Positions 53,105 through 62,189 of a stretch of DNA of 64,000 bases are shown one piece after another. This DNA is from Variovorax sp. OK212 (GTDB taxonomy: Bacteria > Pseudomonadota > Gammaproteobacteria > Burkholderiales > Burkholderiaceae_C), in NCBI RefSeq assembly GCF_900112425.1, contig NZ_FOLP01000001.1:1030082-1094081 (forward strand). Reading direction: 5' to 3'. Each line of letters starts with the position of its first letter. Position 1 is the stretch's first letter. Made by a program: the position numbers and the translations under genes. The notes beneath the pieces were generated by a model. It ran no database searches. It saw only the letters and a program-made list of their open reading frames with translations, and was not told the DNA's origin.

Positions 53105-54274
53105 ATGAAAGTCCTGAACCGAATTCGCACGCTCGCGGCCATCGCCGCGGGCCTCGGTGCGCTGAGCGCCGCGGGCGCGTGGGCCGCTGACCTGAAGGTC
53201 GGCTTCATCACGTCGATGTCGGGGCCGGTGTCGTCGCTCGGCATTCCCTACGACAAGGGCATGAAGGCCGCGCTTGCCTACAAGGCCGAAGTGGGGGGGC
53301 GCAAGGTGCAGGTGATCCAGCTCGACGATGCGTCCGACCCGTCCACGGCCGCGCGCAACGCGCGCAAGCTGATCGAGGAGGACAAGGTCGACGTCATCAT
53401 CGGCACGGCCGGCGCGCCGGGTTCGCTGGCCATTGCCGGCGTGGCGCGCGAGACCAGGACGCCGCTGATCTCCATCGCCAACGCCGACCTGGCGGGCGAA
53501 GAGGGCGCATGGATGGTGACGCTGCCGCAACCCGCGCCGCTGATGATGGGCGCGATGGTCGAGAAGATGAAGCAGGCCGGCGTGAAGACGGTGGCCTACA
53601 TCGGCTACTCCGACGCCTGGGGCGACCTGGTGTACGACGCGCTCATGAAGTCCGCGCCCACGGCCGGCATCAAGGTGGTGTCGAACGAGCGCTACGCGCG
53701 CAGCGATTCGTCGGTGGCCGGACAGGTGCTGAAGATCGTGGCGCTGAAGCCCGACGCGGTGATCACCGGCGCCTCGGGCACGCCCGGCGCGCTGCCGTAC
53801 CTGGCACTCACCGAGCGCGGCTACAAGGGAAAGATCTACGGCATGCACTCGCTGATCAACCCCGACTTCATCCGTGTCGGCGGCGCGTCGGTCGAAGGCC
53901 TGCTGGCGCCCACCGGCCCGGTGGTGGTGGCCGAGCAGCTGCCCGACAGCAACCCGATGAAGAAGATCTCGATGGACTTCCGCGCGGCCTACCAGAAGGC
54001 CAACGGCGCGCCGCCCACCGACACCTTCTCGGCCTACAGCTTCGATGCCTGGCTGATCTACCTCGACTCGGCGCAGCGCGCGCTGGCCAACAGCAAGGCC
54101 GAGCCGGGCACGCCGCAGTTCCGCCTGGCGCTGCGCGATGCCATCGTGAGCACCAAGGAGCTGGTGGGCACGCACAGCGTCTACAACTTCAAGCCGACCG
54201 ACCGCTACGGCTCGGACGACCGTTCGCGTGTCGTCGTGAAGCTCGAAAAGGGCCAATGGAAGCTCGTTCCCTGA
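53105..54274 (+). CDS. ABC transporter substrate-binding protein 1 (branched-chain amino acid type)
   Basis: A 389-residue periplasmic protein with a signal peptide ending about AWAADLK and a type-I fold: GFITSMSGPVSSLGIPYDKG, QLDDASDPSTAARNARKLI, YIGYSDAWGDLVYDAL. First of three paralogues at 53105, 54332 and 57335. It presumably binds a small aromatic acid for the ABC permease encoded downstream. RBS GGAGCATCG before the ATG. Confidence 0.92.
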   Translation: MKVLNRIRTLAAIAAGLGALSAAGAWAADLKVGFITSMSGPVSSLGIPYDKGMKAALAYKAEVGGRKVQVIQLDDASDPSTAARNARKLIEEDKVDVIIGTAGAPGSLAIAGVARETRTPLISIANADLAGEEGAWMVTLPQPAPLMMGAMVEKMKQAGVKTVAYIGYSDAWGDLVYDALMKSAPTAGIKVVSNERYARSDSSVAGQVLKIVALKPDAVITGASGTPGALPYLALTERGYKGKIYGMHSLINPDFIRVGGASVEGLLAPTGPVVVAEQLPDSNPMKKISMDFRAAYQKANGAPPTDTFSAYSFDAWLIYLDSAQRALANSKAEPGTPQFRLALRDAIVSTKELVGTHSVYNFKPTDRYGSDDRSRVVVKLEKGQWKLVP

Positions 54275-54331
54275 GCCGCACGCATCGCCCGAACCCCGTC
54301 TCAACCGCCTGAACTGCCTGAACCGCCTCAC

Positions 54332-55474
54332 ATGAAAAAGATCACTCGCATCCTCGCCGCCACGGCCGTCGCGCTGGCTGCCGCGCAAGCCATGGCCGCC
54401 GACCTGAAGATCGGCTTCATCAGCTCGCTGTCGGGCCCGGTGGCCGCGCTGGGCATTCCGTACGAGAAGGGCATTCGCGCCGCCATTGCCGAGCACCCGG
54501 AGATCGCCGGGCGCAAGGTGCAGCTGATCGTGCTCGACGACGCCTCCGACCCCACCACCGCCGGGCGCAACGCGCGCAAGCTGGTGACCGAGGACAAGGT
54601 CGACGTGCTCATCGGCACCTCGGGCGTGCCGGGCGCCATGGCCATCGCCGCGGTGGCGCGGGAGCTCAACACGCCGCTGATCTCGCCCACGCCGGTGACC
54701 ATCGCCGGCCCCGAAGGCGCGTGGACGGTGACGGTGTCGCAGCCGTTCCCGCTCATGGTGGCGGGCGTGGTCGAGCGCATGAAGAAGTCGGGCGTGAAGA
54801 CGGTGGCCTTCATCGGCTTCTCGGACGCGCTGGGCGACCTGGCCTACGACTCGCTGGTGAAGAGCGCCGACACCGCCGGCATCAAGGTGGTGGCGAACGA
54901 GCGCTATGCGCGCAGCGATTCGTCGGTGGCCGGGCAGGTGCTGAAGATCGTCGGGGCGCGGCCCGACGCGGTGTTCGCGGGCAACTCGGGCACGCCCGGT
55001 GCGCTGCCCTACCTGGCGCTGGCCGAGCGCGGCTACAAGGGCAGGATCTACGGCACGCACGGCCTCATCAACGCCGACTTCGTGCGCGTGGGCGGCGCCT
55101 CCATCGAAGGCCTGCAGGTGCCCAGCGGCCCGGTGCTGGTGGCCGACCAGCTGCCCGACAGCAACCCGATCAAGAAGGTGTCGATGGGCTTTCGCAACGC
55201 GTACCAGAAGGTCAACGGCGCGGTGCCGACCGATGCCTTCTCGTCGTACACCTACGACGCCTACCTGCTGCTGGCCGATGCGGCCTCGCGGGCCAAGGGC
55301 GAGCCGGGCACGCCGCAGTACCGCACGGCGCTGCGCGATGCGATCGTGAGCACCAAGGAGCTGGTGGGCACGCACGGCGTGTACACCTTCAAGCCCGACG
55401 ACCGCTACGGTTCCGACCAGCGCGGCGTGGTCATCGTGCAGATGACCAAGGGCCAGTGGAAGCTGGTTCCCTGA
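54332..55474 (+). CDS. ABC transporter substrate-binding protein 2
   Basis: A 380-residue paralogue of the preceding gene: signal peptide LAAAQAMAA, then DLKIGFISSLSGPVAALGIPYE. The stretch around ERYARSDSSVAGQVLKIVG is almost identical at DNA level to that of protein 1, showing recent duplication. The binding-cleft residues differ (YEKGIRAAIAEHPEI), so the ligand may differ. Confidence 0.92.
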   Translation: MKKITRILAATAVALAAAQAMAADLKIGFISSLSGPVAALGIPYEKGIRAAIAEHPEIAGRKVQLIVLDDASDPTTAGRNARKLVTEDKVDVLIGTSGVPGAMAIAAVARELNTPLISPTPVTIAGPEGAWTVTVSQPFPLMVAGVVERMKKSGVKTVAFIGFSDALGDLAYDSLVKSADTAGIKVVANERYARSDSSVAGQVLKIVGARPDAVFAGNSGTPGALPYLALAERGYKGRIYGTHGLINADFVRVGGASIEGLQVPSGPVLVADQLPDSNPIKKVSMGFRNAYQKVNGAVPTDAFSSYTYDAYLLLADAASRAKGEPGTPQYRTALRDAIVSTKELVGTHGVYTFKPDDRYGSDQRGVVIVQMTKGQWKLVP

Positions 55475-55501
55475 GCCCGGCCTGAGCCACCGAGCACCAC
55501 C

Positions 55502-56833
55502 ATGACCACCTACCGCAACCGCCCCGATCTTGTCGCGGCGCTGGTCCGCGACGACCGGGTGCACCGCGACCTGTACCTCAGCGACGAGCTTTTCGCGCTG
55601 GAGCAGGAACACCTGTTCGCCAACACCTGGGTCTTTCTAGGCCATGCGAGCCAGGTGCCCGAGCCCGGCGACTTCGTGACGCAGGACATCGCGGGGCGGC
55701 CGCTGCTCATGGTGCGCCAGCCCGGCGGCGACGTGCATGTGCTCTACAACCGCTGCGCCCACAAGGGCACGCAGCTGGTGACGGACGAGAGCGGCAACAC
55801 CGGCCGTTTCTTCCGCTGCCCGTACCACGCGTGGACCTACAAGCTCGACGGCGCGCCGCTCGGGCTGCCGCTGAAGAATGGCTATGAAGGCACGCAGCTA
55901 AAAGCCTGCGAATCGGGGCAAGGGCTGTCGGCGGTGAAGCATGTGAAGGTGTACCGCGACTTCGTGTTCGTGCGGCTGTCGGACACCGGCCCTTCGTTCG
56001 AGGACTACTTCGGCGAAGTGCTGGGCGCCATAGACAACATGGTCGACCGCTCGCCCGAAGGCAAGCTGAGCGTGGGCGGCGGCGTGCTGCGCAACATCGT
56101 GCACTGCAACTGGAAGATGTACCTGGAGAACATCAACGACACGGTGCACCCGATGTCCACGCACGAGTCGGCCACCAAGGCGGCCGAGGCACTGTGGGAA
56201 GGCCATGCGCCCACTGACCCCAAGCCCATGGCGATGGAGCAGATCCTGCCCTTCGGCTCGGGCTACGAATTCTTCGACAAGATGGGCGGGCGCGTGTTCG
56301 CCAACGGCCACAGCGTGCTGGGGGTGAACTTCAGCATCCATTCCAACTACGCGCAGCTGCCCGCGTACGAGGCCGCGATGCGCGCCGCGCACGGCGAGGC
56401 GCGCGCCACGGAGATATTGCAGCGCTCGCCGCAGAACTCGGTGTTCTATCCGAGCCTGTCGGTCAAGGGCTCGCCGCAGGCCATCCGCGTGATCCGCCCG
56501 CTGGCGGCCAACCGCACGCTGATCGAGGCCTGGAGCTTCCGCGCGGCCGGTGCGCCGGCGCTGCTGTTCGAGCGCGCCATGAGCTACAACCGCCTCGTGT
56601 TCTCGCCCATGTCGGTGGTGGCGCACGACGACGTGCATCTGTTCGAGAGCATCCAGCAGGGCCTGCGCGCCGGCGGCAACGAATGGGTGAGCCTGCACCG
56701 CAACCACGACCCGGCGGAGACGCAGCAGGCCACGGTGACCACCAACGGCACCAACGAACTGCTGATGCGCAACCAGTTCCGCGCGTGGGCGAAGTCCATG
56801 GCGGCGGGCATGAATGCGGAGGCCGCGCCATGA
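55502..56833 (+). CDS. Second Rieske dioxygenase alpha subunit
   Basis: A 443-residue paralogue of the alpha subunit at 45341, with an intact Rieske site (NRCAHKGTQL; CPYHAWTY) and iron site (NDTVHPMSTHES). It has its own beta subunit but no own reductase in view. It may accept a derivative of the first substrate, for example a substituted indole acid. It overlaps the beta start by ATGA. Confidence 0.92.
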   Translation: MTTYRNRPDLVAALVRDDRVHRDLYLSDELFALEQEHLFANTWVFLGHASQVPEPGDFVTQDIAGRPLLMVRQPGGDVHVLYNRCAHKGTQLVTDESGNTGRFFRCPYHAWTYKLDGAPLGLPLKNGYEGTQLKACESGQGLSAVKHVKVYRDFVFVRLSDTGPSFEDYFGEVLGAIDNMVDRSPEGKLSVGGGVLRNIVHCNWKMYLENINDTVHPMSTHESATKAAEALWEGHAPTDPKPMAMEQILPFGSGYEFFDKMGGRVFANGHSVLGVNFSIHSNYAQLPAYEAAMRAAHGEARATEILQRSPQNSVFYPSLSVKGSPQAIRVIRPLAANRTLIEAWSFRAAGAPALLFERAMSYNRLVFSPMSVVAHDDVHLFESIQQGLRAGGNEWVSLHRNHDPAETQQATVTTNGTNELLMRNQFRAWAKSMAAGMNAEAAP

Positions 56834-57294
56834 CGGACCCGCGCGACGTGGTCGCCCACGAGGCGGCGCTGCTCGACGAAAAACGCTTCGACGAATGGCT
56901 GGCCCTGTTCGCGGAGGACGGCCACTACTGGGTGCCGCTGCTCGGCGCGGCGCAGGCCGATCCGTTCTCGCACAACTCGCTGGCCTACGAAGACCGGCTG
57001 CTGCTGCAGCTGCGCGTGGAGCGCCTGAAGAACCCGCGCGCGCACTCGCAGCACCCCGCCAGCCACAGCCAGCACGTGCTGCAGCCCTCGCGCGTCGAGC
57101 ACCAGGGCGGCGACGAAGTGCGCCTGCGCACGCCGTTCCTGTACGTGGAGGCGCGCGGCGAAGACCAGGTGCTGCTGAGCGGCACGGCCCGCCACCACCT
57201 CGTGCGCACGCCCGGCGGCTGGCGCATCCGCGAGAAGCGCATCGACCTGCTCAACGCCGCGCGTGCGTTGCCGGCGATCCAGTTGTTCATCTGA
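56830..57294 (+). CDS. Second Rieske dioxygenase beta subunit
   Basis: 154 residues, similar to the protein at 46654: VAHEAALLDEKRFDEWLALF, DGHYWVPLLG, YEDRLLLQLRVERLKNPRAHSQ and the identical ending ALPAIQLFI. It lacks the N-terminal 15-residue extension of the first. It is translationally coupled to the preceding alpha subunit. Confidence 0.92.
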   Translation: MTDPRDVVAHEAALLDEKRFDEWLALFAEDGHYWVPLLGAAQADPFSHNSLAYEDRLLLQLRVERLKNPRAHSQHPASHSQHVLQPSRVEHQGGDEVRLRTPFLYVEARGEDQVLLSGTARHHLVRTPGGWRIREKRIDLLNAARALPAIQLFI

Positions 57295-57334
57295 GTTTCC
57301 TGTTCATTCCCACCATCCTCACTGGAGCTACGAC

Positions 57335-58498
57335 ATGAAGAGCCTGATGCAGACCTTGACGCGCGGCACACTCGCCGCGGCGCTGACCGCCTGCGGCATT
57401 GCCAGCGCATTCGCGGCCGACCTGAAGGTCGGCCTGAGCGTGTCGCTGTCGGGGCCGAACTCCTCGCTGGGCGTGCCTTACGCCAAGGGCATGCAGGCCG
57501 CGCTGGCCTACAAGCCCGAGGTGAACGGCCGCAAGGTGCAACTCATCGTGCTCGACGACGGCTCCGACCCGACCACGGCCGGGCGCAACGCGCGCAAGCT
57601 GATCGAGGAAGAAAAGGTCGACGTGCTCATGGGCACCTCGGGCGTGCCGGCCGCCATTGCGATGGCGCAGGTGGGCAAGGAAGCGAAGACGCCGATGATC
57701 GGCCTCACGCCCATCCTGCTCGACCCCAACGAGAACCCGTGGGTGATGACGGTGGCGCAGCCCACGCAGCTGATGATCGACGCGGTGGTCGAGCGCATGA
57801 AGCGCAACAACGTGAAGACCGTGGGCTACATCGGTTTCACCGACGCCTGGGGCGACCTGGTGTACGACGCGCTCATGAAGGCCGCGCCGGCCGCCGGCAT
57901 CAAGGTGGTGAGCAACGAGCGCTATGCGCGCGCCGACGCGTCGGTCACGGGCCAGGTGCTGAAGATCGTGGCGCTGCGGCCCGACGCGGTGATGACCGGC
58001 GGCGCCGGCACGCCGGGCGCGCTGCCGTTCCTGGCGCTGCAGGAGCGCGGCTTCAAGGGCGGCGTGTACGGGCAGCACGGGCTGATCAACCCCGACTTCG
58101 TGCGCGTGGTGGGTGCCTCCGGCCAGAACGCGCTGATGCCCACGGGCCCGGTGATCGTGGCCGAGCAGCTGCCCGACAGCTACCCGACCAAGAAGATCGC
58201 GACCGAGTTCCGCGCCGTGTTCCAGAAGGTCAACAACGCACCGACCAGCGACGCCTTCTCGGCCTATTCTTTCGACGGCTGGCTGGTGTTCGCGGACGCC
58301 GCATCGCGCGCCATGAAGAAGGCCGAGCCGGGAACGCCCGAGTTTCGCGTCGCCCTGCGCGATGCCATCTTCAGCACCAGGGAAGTGGTGGGCACGCACG
58401 GTGTCTACAGCTTCAAGCCCGGCAGCCTTTACGGCGTGGACGAACGTGCCCGCGTGATCGTCAAGCTCGACAACGGCCAATGGAAGCTCGCACCTTGA
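57335..58498 (+). CDS. ABC transporter substrate-binding protein 3
   Basis: A 387-residue third paralogue with a signal peptide (TLAAALTACGIASAFAA) and the same fold (SVSLSGPNSSLGVPYAKG; YIGFTDAWGDLVYDALM). The TACG in the signal region is not a good lipobox, so a periplasmic soluble form is assumed. It directly precedes the permease gene, so it may be the main binding protein of the transporter. Confidence 0.92.
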   Translation: MKSLMQTLTRGTLAAALTACGIASAFAADLKVGLSVSLSGPNSSLGVPYAKGMQAALAYKPEVNGRKVQLIVLDDGSDPTTAGRNARKLIEEEKVDVLMGTSGVPAAIAMAQVGKEAKTPMIGLTPILLDPNENPWVMTVAQPTQLMIDAVVERMKRNNVKTVGYIGFTDAWGDLVYDALMKAAPAAGIKVVSNERYARADASVTGQVLKIVALRPDAVMTGGAGTPGALPFLALQERGFKGGVYGQHGLINPDFVRVVGASGQNALMPTGPVIVAEQLPDSYPTKKIATEFRAVFQKVNNAPTSDAFSAYSFDGWLVFADAASRAMKKAEPGTPEFRVALRDAIFSTREVVGTHGVYSFKPGSLYGVDERARVIVKLDNGQWKLAP

Positions 58499-58532
58499 AC
58501 CACTCGCCTTTGCCTTGCCGGAGGGCCGCGCG

Positions 58533-59588
58533 ATGACATGGGACGTGGCACTCATTCTTCTCACCGACGGGCTGGCCAACGGCGCCGTCTACCTGCTGGC
58601 CGGGCTCGGGCTGGTGCTGATCTTTTCCGTCACGCGGGTGGTGTTCGTGCCGTTCGGCGACATCGCGGCCTTCGCGGCCCTGTCGCTCGCGGCGTTTGAA
58701 ACCGGCCACGTGCCGGCCACCATCGGCATGGTGGCGGTGCTGGCCGCGCTGGCGCTGGCCACCGAGATCGGCAGCCTGCTGCGGCGCGGCGAGACCGCAC
58801 GCATTCCCAAGGCCGTGCTGATGTGGGGCGTGCTGCCCGCCATTCCGTGCGTGCTGGCATGGCTTGCCGCGCGGCCCGGCGTGCCGGTGGCGGTGCACAT
58901 CGCGGTGGCCGTGCTGCTGGTGGTGCCGATTGCGCCGCTGCTCGCGCGGGTGGTGTTCCAGCCGATCGCGGACGCGTCGGTGCTGGTGCTGCTGATCGTG
59001 TCGCTGGCGCTGCACTTCCTTTTGTCGGGCCTGGGCCTGCTGTTCTTCGGGCCTGAAGGCTCGCGCACCACGCCGCTGACCAGCGCCGTGTTCACGCTGG
59101 GCGACGGCTTCACCGTCAGCGGCCAGGTGGTGCTGATGGTGGGGGCGGCCATTGTGCTGAGCGGGTTGTTCTTCCTGGTGTTCGAGCGCACGGTGGCCGG
59201 CAAGGCGCTGCGCGCCACGGCCGTGAACCGGGTGGGCGCGCGGCTGGTGGGCATCCGGCCGGTGCGCACGGCGCTGCTGGCGTACGGCTGCGCCTCGCTG
59301 CTGGCGGGGCTCATCGGCGTGCTGATTGCGCCGGTGACGACCATGTACTACGACTCGGGCTTCATCATCGGCCTGAAGGCCTTCGTGGCCGCGATCATCG
59401 GCGGGCTGGTGAGCTACCCGATGACGGCCGTGGGTGCGCTCGCGGTCGGCGTGGTGGAAAGCTTCGCCTCGTTCTGGAGCGGCGCACTGAAAGACGTGAT
59501 CGTCTTCAGCCTGCTGATTCCCGTGCTCATGCTGCGCTCCTTCATGGTCGCGCACGCCGAAGAGGAAGAAGACGAGGTGGACCAATGA
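58533..59588 (+). CDS. ABC transporter permease, LivH type
   Basis: A 351-residue membrane protein with about 8-9 helices: LTDGLANGAVYLLAGLGLVLIF, the LivH motif AVNRVGARLVGIRPVRTALL and GLKAFVAAIIGGLVSYPMTAVG. An insertion of about 50 residues (ATEIGSLLRRGETARIPKAVL) makes it longer than LivH of E. coli (308). The C-terminus is very acidic ([11 protein letters not shown]). ATG at 58533 by GGAGG; overlaps the next gene by ATGA. Confidence 0.9.
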   Translation: MTWDVALILLTDGLANGAVYLLAGLGLVLIFSVTRVVFVPFGDIAAFAALSLAAFETGHVPATIGMVAVLAALALATEIGSLLRRGETARIPKAVLMWGVLPAIPCVLAWLAARPGVPVAVHIAVAVLLVVPIAPLLARVVFQPIADASVLVLLIVSLALHFLLSGLGLLFFGPEGSRTTPLTSAVFTLGDGFTVSGQVVLMVGAAIVLSGLFFLVFERTVAGKALRATAVNRVGARLVGIRPVRTALLAYGCASLLAGLIGVLIAPVTTMYYDSGFIIGLKAFVAAIIGGLVSYPMTAVGALAVGVVESFASFWSGALKDVIVFSLLIPVLMLRSFMVAHAEEEEDEVDQ

Positions 59589-61375
59589 ACGCGAATCTCA
59601 AGAAGCGCGGCGCTTGGATCGCCGGCATCGTCGCCGTGCTGGCCCTGGTGCCGGTGGTGGCGGGCAGCTTCACCGTCTCGCTGCTCAACGACATCGGCAT
59701 CGGCGCACTGGTGGCGCTGGGCCTGGTGATGCTCACGGGCGTGGGCGGTGCCACGTCGTTCGGGCAGGCGGCCTTCGTGGGCATCGCGGCCTACGCGACC
59801 GCATGGCTCACCACCACGCAGGGCATGTCGCCGTGGATCGGGCTGCTCTTCGCACTGCTGCTCACGGGGCTGTCGGCGCTGGCCATCGGCATGCTCACGC
59901 TGCGGCTCGGCGGGCACTTCCTGCCGCTGAGCACCATCGCGTGGGGGCTGTCGATTGCGATGCTGTTCGGCAACGTCGATGCGCTGGGCCGGCACACGGG
60001 GCTGTCGAACATTCCGGCGCTGCAGGTGGCGGGCTGGTCGCTGGCCGACCCGCGCGCGATGTACTACCTGATCTGGGTGGTGGTGGGGCTGGCCTGCCTG
60101 TTCAGCCACAACCTGCTGCAGTCGCGGCCGGGTCGCGCCATTCGCGGGCTGCGCGGCGGTGCCACGCTGCTGGCGAGCGTGGGCGCGGATGCGTACCGCG
60201 TGCGGCTGTCGCTGTTCGTCACGGCGGCGTTGTTCGCGGGGCTGGCGGGTTGGTTGTACGCGCACATGAACCGCTTCGTGAGCCCGTCGCCCTTCGACGT
60301 GCGCGCCAGCATCGAGTACCTGCTGATGGCGGTGGCCGGCGGGCTCGGGCAACTGGCGGGCGCGCTGGTGGGCGCCGCGCTGGTGCTGGTGCTGAAGAAC
60401 GGCCTGCAGGACGTGCTGCCGATGCTCACGCAACGCGCCGGCCAGCTGGAGGCCGTGGCCTTCGCCGCGCTCTTCATCCTGCTGCTGCACTTCGCGCGCG
60501 GCGGCGTCATGGGCCTGCTGCGCCGCTGGACGCACCGGCGCGGCGCGCCGCAGGGGCCGTCGCGCCACGAGGCGGCGCCGGTCGAGCCGCTGGCCAACCG
60601 CACGCTGCCGGCACGCGGATCGCCGGTGCTGTCGGTCAACGGCGCGGTGAAGCGCTTCGGCGGGCTGGTGGCGGTGAACGACGTGAGCTTCGACGTGAAG
60701 GCCGGCGAGATCGTCGGGCTGATCGGGCCCAACGGCGCGGGCAAGTCGACCATGTTCAACCTGCTGACCTGCACGCTGCCCATGAGCGCGGGGCAGGTGC
60801 GCTTTCTGGAGCACGACATTGCCGGCCTGCCGCAGCGGCAGGTGGCGCGGCTGGGCCTGGCGCGCACCTTCCAGCACGTGAAGCTGAGGCCGCGCATGAG
60901 CCTGCTCGACAACGTGGCGCTGGGCGCGCACTCGCGCACGCGCTCGGGCATCCTGAAGGCGGGCCTGCGGCTCGACCGCACGGAGGAAAGCCAGATCCTG
61001 CAGGAGGCGCAGCGCCAGCTCGACCGCATCGGCCTGGGCGACCGCGCGCACGAGCTGGCGGGCAGCCTGCCGCTGGGCACGCAGCGCATCCTGGAGATTG
61101 CGCGCGCGCTGGCCGCCGACCCGGTGCTGCTGGTGCTCGACGAGCCCGCCGCCGGCCTGCGCCGCAAGGAAAAGATGGCACTCGGCGACCTGCTGCGCAA
61201 GCTGCGCGAGGAGGGCGTGACCATCCTCATCGTCGAACACGACATGGACTTCGTGATGAAACTGGTGGACCGGCTGGTGGTGATGAACTTCGGCTCCAAG
61301 CTCGTGGAGGGCGTGCCCTCGGCGGTGCGCGCCGACGAGCGTGTGCAGGCGGCTTACCTGGGGAGCGTCGTATGA
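59585..61375 (+). CDS. Fused ABC permease (LivM type) and ATPase (LivG type)
   Basis: 596 residues. Residues 1-320 form a LivM-like membrane domain ([37 protein letters not shown]), and from 345 an ATPase follows with Walker [12 protein letters not shown], Walker [12 protein letters not shown] and H-loop EHDMDFV. The signature motif is degenerate ([16 protein letters not shown] instead of LSGGQ). Such LivM-LivG fusions occur in Burkholderiales. It supplies half of the transporter. Confidence 0.92.
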   Translation: MNANLKKRGAWIAGIVAVLALVPVVAGSFTVSLLNDIGIGALVALGLVMLTGVGGATSFGQAAFVGIAAYATAWLTTTQGMSPWIGLLFALLLTGLSALAIGMLTLRLGGHFLPLSTIAWGLSIAMLFGNVDALGRHTGLSNIPALQVAGWSLADPRAMYYLIWVVVGLACLFSHNLLQSRPGRAIRGLRGGATLLASVGADAYRVRLSLFVTAALFAGLAGWLYAHMNRFVSPSPFDVRASIEYLLMAVAGGLGQLAGALVGAALVLVLKNGLQDVLPMLTQRAGQLEAVAFAALFILLLHFARGGVMGLLRRWTHRRGAPQGPSRHEAAPVEPLANRTLPARGSPVLSVNGAVKRFGGLVAVNDVSFDVKAGEIVGLIGPNGAGKSTMFNLLTCTLPMSAGQVRFLEHDIAGLPQRQVARLGLARTFQHVKLRPRMSLLDNVALGAHSRTRSGILKAGLRLDRTEESQILQEAQRQLDRIGLGDRAHELAGSLPLGTQRILEIARALAADPVLLVLDEPAAGLRRKEKMALGDLLRKLREEGVTILIVEHDMDFVMKLVDRLVVMNFGSKLVEGVPSAVRADERVQAAYLGSVV

Positions 61376-61455
61376 GCGCCGCACGGCCGCCCGAAGGCGC
61401 GGGCCCCCTTCAGGGGGTGGGAGAAGTACACGAAGTGCCAAGCCTGGGGGTAACG
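61376..61455 (-). repeat. Intergenic palindromic repeat, copy B (inverted)
   Basis: CGCCGCACGGCCGCCCGAAG through CCCCCTTCAGGGGG to CCTGGGGGTAACG is the reverse complement in layout of the repeat at 49990-50068. It fills the gap before the second ATPase and provides GGGGG as the ribosome binding site of that gene. Confidence 0.6.
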
Positions 61456-61457
61456 AA

Positions 61458-62189
61458 ATGACCGCGATGCTGGAGATTGGCGACCTGCATGTGTCGTACG
61501 GGCAGGTGGAGGCGGTGCGCGGTGTGTCGCTCGACCTGCAGCCGGGGCAGATCATCTCGGTGATCGGCCCGAACGGCGCGGGCAAGACCACGCTGCTGGC
61601 CGCGGCGATGGGGCTGCTGCCCTGCAAGGGCACGCTGCGCTTCGAAGGCGAAGACCTGCAGGGGCTGGACGTGGAAGCGCGCGTGGAACGCGGCCTGTGC
61701 CTGGTGCCCGAGAAGCGCGAGCTGTTCGGCGAGCTCACCGTGCTCGACAACCTGCAGCTCGGCGCCTATGCCAAGCGGCTGCGCGGCGATGCGATGAAGA
61801 AGCGGCTGCAGTCGGTGTACGACCGCTTTCCGCGGCTGGCCGAGCGGCGCTCGCAGCGCGCCGACACGCTGTCGGGCGGCGAGCGGCAGATGCTGGCGGT
61901 GGGGCGCGCGCTGATGTCGGCGCCGCGCCTGCTGATGCTGGACGAGCCCAGCCTGGGCCTGGCGCCGCTGATCGTGCGCGACATCCTGACCATCGTGCGC
62001 AAGCTGCGCGACGACGGCGTGTCGATCCTGCTGGTGGAGCAGAACGCGCGCGCCGCGCTCGAGAGCTCGGACGAGGGCTATGTGCTGGAAACCGGCGAGA
62101 TTGCGTTGTCGGGCGCATCGGCCGAGCTGGCGAGCGACCCGCGCGTGCAGGCCACCTACCTTGGCGGAGGCACGCACGATGACGAGTGA
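61458..62189 (+). CDS. ABC transporter ATPase, LivF type
   Basis: A 243-residue ATPase: [21 protein letters not shown], Walker [15 protein letters not shown]-loop region [18 protein letters not shown], signature [15 protein letters not shown], Walker [14 protein letters not shown]. It is the second ATPase of the five-component branched-chain-type transporter. It overlaps the CoA ligase gene by 11 bp. Confidence 0.94.
   Translation: MTAMLEIGDLHVSYGQVEAVRGVSLDLQPGQIISVIGPNGAGKTTLLAAAMGLLPCKGTLRFEGEDLQGLDVEARVERGLCLVPEKRELFGELTVLDNLQLGAYAKRLRGDAMKKRLQSVYDRFPRLAERRSQRADTLSGGERQMLAVGRALMSAPRLLMLDEPSLGLAPLIVRDILTIVRKLRDDGVSILLVEQNARAALESSDEGYVLETGEIALSGASAELASDPRVQATYLGGGTHDDE

Noticed and set aside
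52244..55612. A very long open frame on the minus strand (1122 codons) opposite the SDR and binding-protein genes
   Set aside because: It is H/R/G/A-rich without family motifs and lies wholly opposite genes with clear signatures; it is an effect of high third-position GC.
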